In this document: positions 31,434 through 35,027 of the stretch, one piece after another
Layout: every line of letters begins with the position of its first letter
Position numbering within the stretch: the stretch's first letter is position 1
Assembly (NCBI GenBank): GCA_900548745.1
Contig: URLQ01000006.1
Location: forward strand, 1-35,027
Reading direction: 5' to 3'
Origin: an uncultured Prevotella sp.
GTDB lineage: Bacteria; Bacteroidota; Bacteroidia; Bacteroidales; Bacteroidaceae
Length of the DNA stretch: 35,027 bases
Position numbers and translations under genes: made by a program
The notes under the pieces: model-generated
The model's database searches: none
The model's input: the letters and a program-made list of their open reading frames with translations, nothing else
Told to the model about the DNA's origin: nothing

Positions 31434-32927
31434 ATGAGTACAGAGCCATTACGACAATATATAGCCATAGATCTGAAATCATTCTATGCTTCAGTGGAAT
31501 GTGTTGAACGGGGATTGGACCCGCTCGACACATGCCTTGTCGTGGCCGATGCTTCACGAACGGAAAAGACCATCTGCCTGGCTGTTTCACCGGCATTAAA
31601 GGAGTATGGTACCGGGGGCCGTCCTCGCTTATTCGAGGTGATTGAGAAAGTCAGTTTAGCAAACAGACAGCGTGGTAATGCTGGAAAATCCTATTCAAAG
31701 AAGGAACTGGACAGCAATAAAAGCCTTGCCATTGACTATGTAGTGGCTCCTCCCCGTATGGCTCACTACATAGAATACAGTACAAGAATCTACGACATCT
31801 ACCTGAAGTATATCAGTCCGGATGACATCCACGTGTATTCCATCGACGAGGTCTTCATAGATGCTACCACCTATCTTGCAACTTACAGGATGACTGCTCA
31901 TGAGCTGGCGATGAAAATAATCCGTCATGTCCTTTCGGAAACAGGCATTACAGCTACGGCAGGAATAGGTACCAACATGTATCTGTGCAAGGTAGCCATG
32001 GACATTGTGGCCAAGAAGATGCCGCCCGACGAGAACGGTGTACGCATTGCCGAGCTGGATGAAATGTCTTACCGCAGGATGCTTTGGGAGCACACGCCTC
32101 TCACTGACTTCTGGCGAGTAGGCAAAGGCATTGCCAACCGCCTGGCTCAGTACAATATCCTGACGATGGGTGATGTGGCCAGATGCTCTATTGAACATGA
32201 GGGATTCCTGTACCAGATGTTTGGAGTCAATGCTGAACTGCTTATTGACCATGCCTGGGGATGGGAGCCTGTTACCATGGAGTATGTGAAAGCCTATCGG
32301 CCTGAAAGCAAGTCATTGAGCTCAGGACAGGTACTTCAGTCGGCTTACACTACAGATATGGCCCGTAATGTGTTACTCGAAATGGCCGACAGTGTGTCGC
32401 TCGACCTTGTGGACAAGAGGCTGCTCACCGACCAGTTGGTGCTTACCGTGGGATACGACATCGAATCGTTGACCAACCCTTCAATTAGGGAGAAGTACCA
32501 TGGTAAGATTACAACCGACCATTACGGCAGACAGGTGCCGATCCATGCTCATGGCACCATCAATATCGAGGAGCCGACTTCGGCAGGCAGCATCATCTCC
32601 GAAAAGGTGGCTGAGCTGTACGACCGAATAGTGAATCCTATCCTACTCGTGCGCCGTATTAACATGTCAGTGAATCACCTCATCCATGAGGAGCAGTATA
32701 AAAAACAGCCTAAAATCGTTCAGCTCGATCTTTTTACTGACCCCGAAGAGTCAGAAAAACAGCGGAAAGCTGACGAGGAAAAGGCTGAGAAGGAACGCAG
32801 ACGTCAGGAAGCTATCCTGAGTATAAAGAAGAAATTTGGGAAGAATGCTATCCTGAAAGGCATCAACTATGCCGATGGAGCTACCCAAAAAGAACGTAAC
32901 CAACAGATTGGAGGACATCATGAGTAA
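31434..32927 (+). CDS. Y-family DNA polymerase (UmuC/DinB-like)
   Basis: Start at 31434 (MSTEPLRQYIAIDLKSFYAS) gives 497 residues. The catalytic core is intact: IDLKSFYASVE with the first metal-binding Asp13, VYSIDEVFID with the second acidic pair, and the TPLTDFWRVGKGIANRL helix-hairpin-helix. Residues after about 340 form the little finger and C-terminal region; a Lys/Glu-rich helix (EKQRKADEEKAEKERRRQE) follows near 430-455. Family knowledge: these enzymes copy past DNA lesions with low fidelity, and plasmid-borne versions support damage tolerance or conjugation-linked SOS. It overlaps the YolD-like gene by 8 nt, the arrangement of the Bacillus UvrX/YqjW-YolD pairs. No UmuD homologue is seen. 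Confidence 0.9.
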   Translation: MSTEPLRQYIAIDLKSFYASVECVERGLDPLDTCLVVADASRTEKTICLAVSPALKEYGTGGRPRLFEVIEKVSLANRQRGNAGKSYSKKELDSNKSLAIDYVVAPPRMAHYIEYSTRIYDIYLKYISPDDIHVYSIDEVFIDATTYLATYRMTAHELAMKIIRHVLSETGITATAGIGTNMYLCKVAMDIVAKKMPPDENGVRIAELDEMSYRRMLWEHTPLTDFWRVGKGIANRLAQYNILTMGDVARCSIEHEGFLYQMFGVNAELLIDHAWGWEPVTMEYVKAYRPESKSLSSGQVLQSAYTTDMARNVLLEMADSVSLDLVDKRLLTDQLVLTVGYDIESLTNPSIREKYHGKITTDHYGRQVPIHAHGTINIEEPTSAGSIISEKVAELYDRIVNPILLVRRINMSVNHLIHEEQYKKQPKIVQLDLFTDPEESEKQRKADEEKAEKERRRQEAILSIKKKFGKNAILKGINYADGATQKERNQQIGGHHE

Positions 32928-33336
32928 ATATGACGACATAATCAACCTGCCACATCATGTTTCAAAGAACAGGACACCTATGTCCATGGAGAACCGTGCC
33001 GCCCAGTTTGCCCCGTTTGCCGCTCTCACAGGACATGATGAAGCGTTAGCCGAAACAGCAAGGCTGACTACTCCCAAGAAGCTCCTTTCTGATGATGAGA
33101 TGGCAAGTCTTACAAGAAAACTCACCCGCGTCATTGAACAGATTCCGAGACAGGAAGAATACACTTTCGTGTATTTCGTACCTGATACTCAAAAAGATGG
33201 AGGCAAATATGTGTCAATAACAGGCACAGCCAAGAAATACGAAGAGGTGACAAGAGCACTCACGTTATCGGACGGGAAAGTACTTCTGATTGACAATATT
33301 CTGTCTATCAAAAGACATGGTACTCCGGAGTTATAA
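32920..33336 (+). CDS. YolD-like protein
   Basis: A 138-residue protein; start at ATG 32920, preceded by GGAGG at 32910-32914, an unusually good ribosome-binding site for this element, and overlapping the polymerase stop. The N-terminal pattern is typical of YolD-like proteins: DDIINLPHHVSKNRTPMSME, then NRAAQFAPFAALTGHDEAL. The rest is a small beta domain (YTFVYFVPDTQKDGGKYVSI). Family knowledge: YolD proteins accompany Y-family polymerases in Firmicutes and are thought to act as regulators or accessory subunits, a UmuD-like partner. Its tight coupling to the polymerase here supports that role. Confidence 0.86.
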   Translation: MSKYDDIINLPHHVSKNRTPMSMENRAAQFAPFAALTGHDEALAETARLTTPKKLLSDDEMASLTRKLTRVIEQIPRQEEYTFVYFVPDTQKDGGKYVSITGTAKKYEEVTRALTLSDGKVLLIDNILSIKRHGTPEL

Positions 33337-33615
33337 CGGGTTATACCGAAGTTTCGTTCACCAAAATACGCAAAAACACGGCAAGGATAAAAACCTATCC
33401 CTGCAATGAAAGCGTGATTGTCCTGTAGAAGCTGATGGCAAGACCACTCCTACTCACCTGTACTTGACTTATATATCAAGATTGCTATCTGTCTCTTCTG
33501 AAATCGTTCCGTTCATCTCCATTCCACCATACTTCCACGATGTAGAAGAAAAGACGGAAGACGAAAAAGACAATAACAGTATCAAAAATTTCATTCATAC
33601 TCGTTCCATTTAAAA
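33337..33615. other. Intergenic region between convergent genes
   Basis: A 279-nt stretch between the YolD-like gene and the SLOG-family gene. I find no open frame of note. A short hairpin GGATA (33385-33389) / TATCC (33396-33400) is the only terminator-like element; no T-tract follows. The rest is unremarkable. Confidence 0.4.
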
Positions 33616-34113
33616 TCAATACACATTAATAATCGGGATGCCCCTCTCTCGTGCCTTTTTAACGGTGTAGTATGTTCCACCTTTCTCACGGCCATCATAA
33701 TAGGCAATGAGATATGAAGCATTCTCAACCATAAACTCGTCCCGGTCAAGGAAGCACCTCGGATAATAGCAGTCACTGAGCACAATTACCTTATCAGCCA
33801 GTTCAAGCAACCGTCTATAAACTCTTTTATCATAGATATTATATCTTTCTGCCTGGCCTTCAAATGGTATGGCTGCAGTCAGAGATATTCCGGGCAAATT
33901 ACATTTCAGCGATTGTACCAACTGTGCTGCCATCAGGTCTATTCCCAAAGCAAATCCGGAAATGAAATTCATGATGCCATGGTCATAGGCTTCGGATATT
34001 GCCGAAGTAAGGCGTTCCTGAATAAATTTCCTTTGGGAAAAGTCATAGAACCGATGTCCTGTAAAAGCAGCTGAGACTGTCCTGTCAAATTTCAAATCAT
34101 TCATAATTGTCAT
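33616..34113 (-). CDS. DUF1273/SLOG-fold protein (YpsA-like)
   Basis: A 165-residue protein matching the DUF1273/YpsA branch of the SLOG (Rossmann-like) superfamily: AAFTGHRFYDF at the N-terminal strand and loop, GIMNFISGFALGIDLMAAQ, then TAAIPFEGQAERY and VIVLSDCYYPRCFLDRDEFM. Family knowledge: SLOG proteins bind nucleotides or nucleotide-derived ligands; some cleave nucleoside phosphates. ATG at 34113 overlaps the TGA of the phosphoribosyltransferase gene (ATGA), indicating tight coupling; ATG at 34104 is an alternative. The pairing with a phosphoribosyltransferase suggests handling of a PRPP-linked or nucleotide-derived molecule. Confidence 0.82.
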   Translation of the reverse strand: MTIMNDLKFDRTVSAAFTGHRFYDFSQRKFIQERLTSAISEAYDHGIMNFISGFALGIDLMAAQLVQSLKCNLPGISLTAAIPFEGQAERYNIYDKRVYRRLLELADKVIVLSDCYYPRCFLDRDEFMVENASYLIAYYDGREKGGTYYTVKKARERGIPIINVY

Positions 34114-34691
34114 TTTAGTACGTATTTATAGCTTGTTTTAGCAAGGAAGATGCCGTTTGTAACATGAGCTCCGGCTTGTTCCAATTGGGAGACATAGGCA
34201 TTAAAGGATGCACCCGTTGTGACTACATCATCCCAAATGCAGACCTCCTTGTTCTTGAAGAAATCAGCATCAATCTCAATGTTGTTCTGCTCATTTATCC
34301 GTTTGGCACGCTCTTCCTTTTTTATCTTTGTTCCATGGACTGCAGTACGTTCACCGATGACACTCACGTGAGAGAACCCGTCAATGGCTCCGGAAAACCT
34401 GCATACAAGCTCGGAAAAATGTCTGTTTCTCATTTCGTTACGTTCCGGACTACTTGCAGGGATGCACGAGAATACCACATTGCATATCTTACGACCAAAC
34501 TTCTTTACGAGGAACTTTGCCACGCATTTGGCCACCTCCAGGTGGTTGCGGCCATCCTTGTAGTCATAGACAATCTGACGGTCAAAAACTGCGTCCATTC
34601 CTATGTTCTTGATGCGTGAGGGAAAATATCGCAAGAAACTAATCAGTTCCTTGTCTTCCTGACCTTTGATGTAAACATTCACTGTGTTCAT
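34110..34691 (-). CDS. Phosphoribosyltransferase-family protein
   Basis: Start chosen at 34691 (MNTVNVYIKGQEDKELISFL), giving 193 residues; the frame is open to 34781 but that part is the repeated leader. A type I phosphoribosyltransferase PRPP loop is clear: VCIWDDVVTTGASF (Asp154, Asp155, Thr158, Thr159, Gly160, Ser162). Other parts are CNVVFSCIPASS and the C-terminal AGAHVTNGIFLAKT strand, in the ComF-like style. No zinc finger precedes it. Family knowledge: these enzymes move phosphoribosyl groups between PRPP and a base; ComF relatives are tied to DNA uptake. It is directly coupled to the SLOG gene and headed by leader copy B. Confidence 0.84.
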   Translation of the reverse strand: MNTVNVYIKGQEDKELISFLRYFPSRIKNIGMDAVFDRQIVYDYKDGRNHLEVAKCVAKFLVKKFGRKICNVVFSCIPASSPERNEMRNRHFSELVCRFSGAIDGFSHVSVIGERTAVHGTKIKKEERAKRINEQNNIEIDADFFKNKEVCIWDDVVTTGASFNAYVSQLEQAGAHVTNGIFLAKTSYKYVLK

Positions 34692-34708
34692 ACTGCACTC
34701 TGATTTTG

Positions 34709-34889
34709 TTTCCCTTTTGTTAAGTCCTTTCGGACTGTGATCGGGAAGTTTTTTCTGTTTTACAAAGTGCAGCCAAACCAATACAGCAAGTCTTCAGTGG
34801 ACAATACTCTTTTCAAGGAAAAGGAAGATTGTTTACTGAGAACGACTTGCCAATTTGGTGATGGATGCAACAACTTTGCAGAAAAAAGT
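34709..34889 (-). ncRNA. Structured 5' leader, copy B (candidate cis-regulatory RNA)
   Basis: Sister of copy A, upstream of the phosphoribosyltransferase gene and starting right after the stop of the truncated gene at the window edge. Matching elements on the RNA: hairpin CUUUUC-CUU-GAAAAG type stem (34809-34814 with 34818-34823), UUCCC (34743-34747) with GGGAA (34710-34714), and inside it AGUCC-GAAA-GGACU (34732-34736, loop 34728-34731, 34723-34727). Stems are kept although their bases differ from copy A. Confidence 0.6.
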
Positions 34890-35027
34890 TCACAGAATCA
34901 CAAGTAGGAATGAAAACACAATGATTATAAGTATCAGGAAAGAGAGCAAAGCATTATAACTGTCGGGTGGGAAATGTCCTGCACCGCCAACAACAAGTAC
35001 GGCATTAAGGAGCTCTCCACTATCTTT
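34890..35027 (-). CDS. C-terminal end of a membrane protein, truncated by the window
   Basis: A minus-strand frame enters at the window edge and stops with TGA at 34890-34892, giving 45 residues. It ends in a hydrophobic C-terminal segment (ALLSFLILIIIVFSFLLVIL) after a Gly/Pro-rich stretch (VVGGAGHFPPDSY), so it is probably a tail-anchored or multi-pass membrane protein. Its stop lies right beside leader copy B. The family cannot be told from this piece. Confidence 0.5.
   Translation of the reverse strand, partial: KDSGELLNAVLVVGGAGHFPPDSYNALLSFLILIIIVFSFLLVIL

Noticed and set aside
34164..34619. Plus-strand open frame of 151 codons
   Set aside because: Antisense to the phosphoribosyltransferase gene, which has a clear PRPP motif.
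1..35027. CRISPR arrays, tRNA or rRNA genes, insertion-sequence transposases, integrase, T4SS ATPases
   Set aside because: None could be recognised on either strand; no regularly spaced repeats, no tRNA cloverleaf or transposase/tyrosine recombinase motifs, no VirB4/VirD4 Walker proteins.

Overview
The window looks like a stretch of a mobile genetic element from a Bacteroidales genome (Bacteroides, Phocaeicola, Prevotella or a relative). The clues are the gene families (DUF4099/DUF3945, DUF4468, MobV relaxase with an OmpA-like partner, ArdC-type proteins, DUF2958), Bacteroidetes-style promoters (-7 box TAnnTTTG), few clear Shine-Dalgarno sites, and lipoprotein/outer-membrane signal peptides. 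No integrase, replication initiator, coupling protein or T4SS ATPase is visible, so plasmid versus integrated element cannot be decided here. There are no rRNA, tRNA or CRISPR features.

Layout: (1) 1-2980, envelope genes: a lipoprotein, a beta-barrel, a DUF4468 protein and a convergent secreted M23 peptidase. (2) 3062-3176, a palindrome-rich promoter region. (3) 3254-18900, one long plus-strand operon: DUF4099/DUF3945 protein, Toprim protein, PH-domain membrane protein, two TrbJ-like tandem paralogues, membrane proteins, an M23-like pseudoenzyme, an ArdC-like pseudoprotease joined through a -1 frameshift to a MutS mismatch-recognition domain, a two-domain peptidoglycan hydrolase, a two-OB-fold SSB and an intact ArdC metalloprotease. 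This reads as a conjugation and establishment operon: cross the wall, coat and protect the entering strand. (4) 19240-20958, an isolated AT-rich gene for a large PD-(D/E)XK-like protein, a probable cargo or defence gene, between terminators. (5) 21129-25275 (minus), OmpA-like protein, MobV relaxase, a strong oriT candidate and a winged-helix protein. (6) 25343-28109 (minus), five small membrane, soluble and lipoprotein genes of unknown role. (7) 28545-30007 (plus), a degenerate serine-recombinase-like protein and a YqiA-esterase/DUF1653 fusion. (8) 30105-35027: two minus-strand operons (DUF2958 plus a 180-aa protein; phosphoribosyltransferase plus SLOG/DUF1273 protein) flank a plus-strand Y-family polymerase/YolD pair. 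The last bases hold the C-terminus of another minus-strand gene.

Most striking observations: (a) both minus-strand operons of region 8 start with the same ~185-nt diverged leader, which folds into matching hairpins with compensatory changes (GAAA tetraloop inside a UUCCC/GGGAA stem), a candidate cis-regulatory RNA linking the two operons; (b) two genes of the long operon are each split by a -1 shift exactly at an in-frame A_AAA_AAR heptamer, suggesting programmed frameshifting or slippage, with homopolymer sequencing error as the main alternative; (c) a MutS mismatch-binding domain with an intact F-x-E motif but no ATPase, joined to an ArdC-like domain that has lost HEXXH; (d) the isolated PD-(D/E)XK-like gene.
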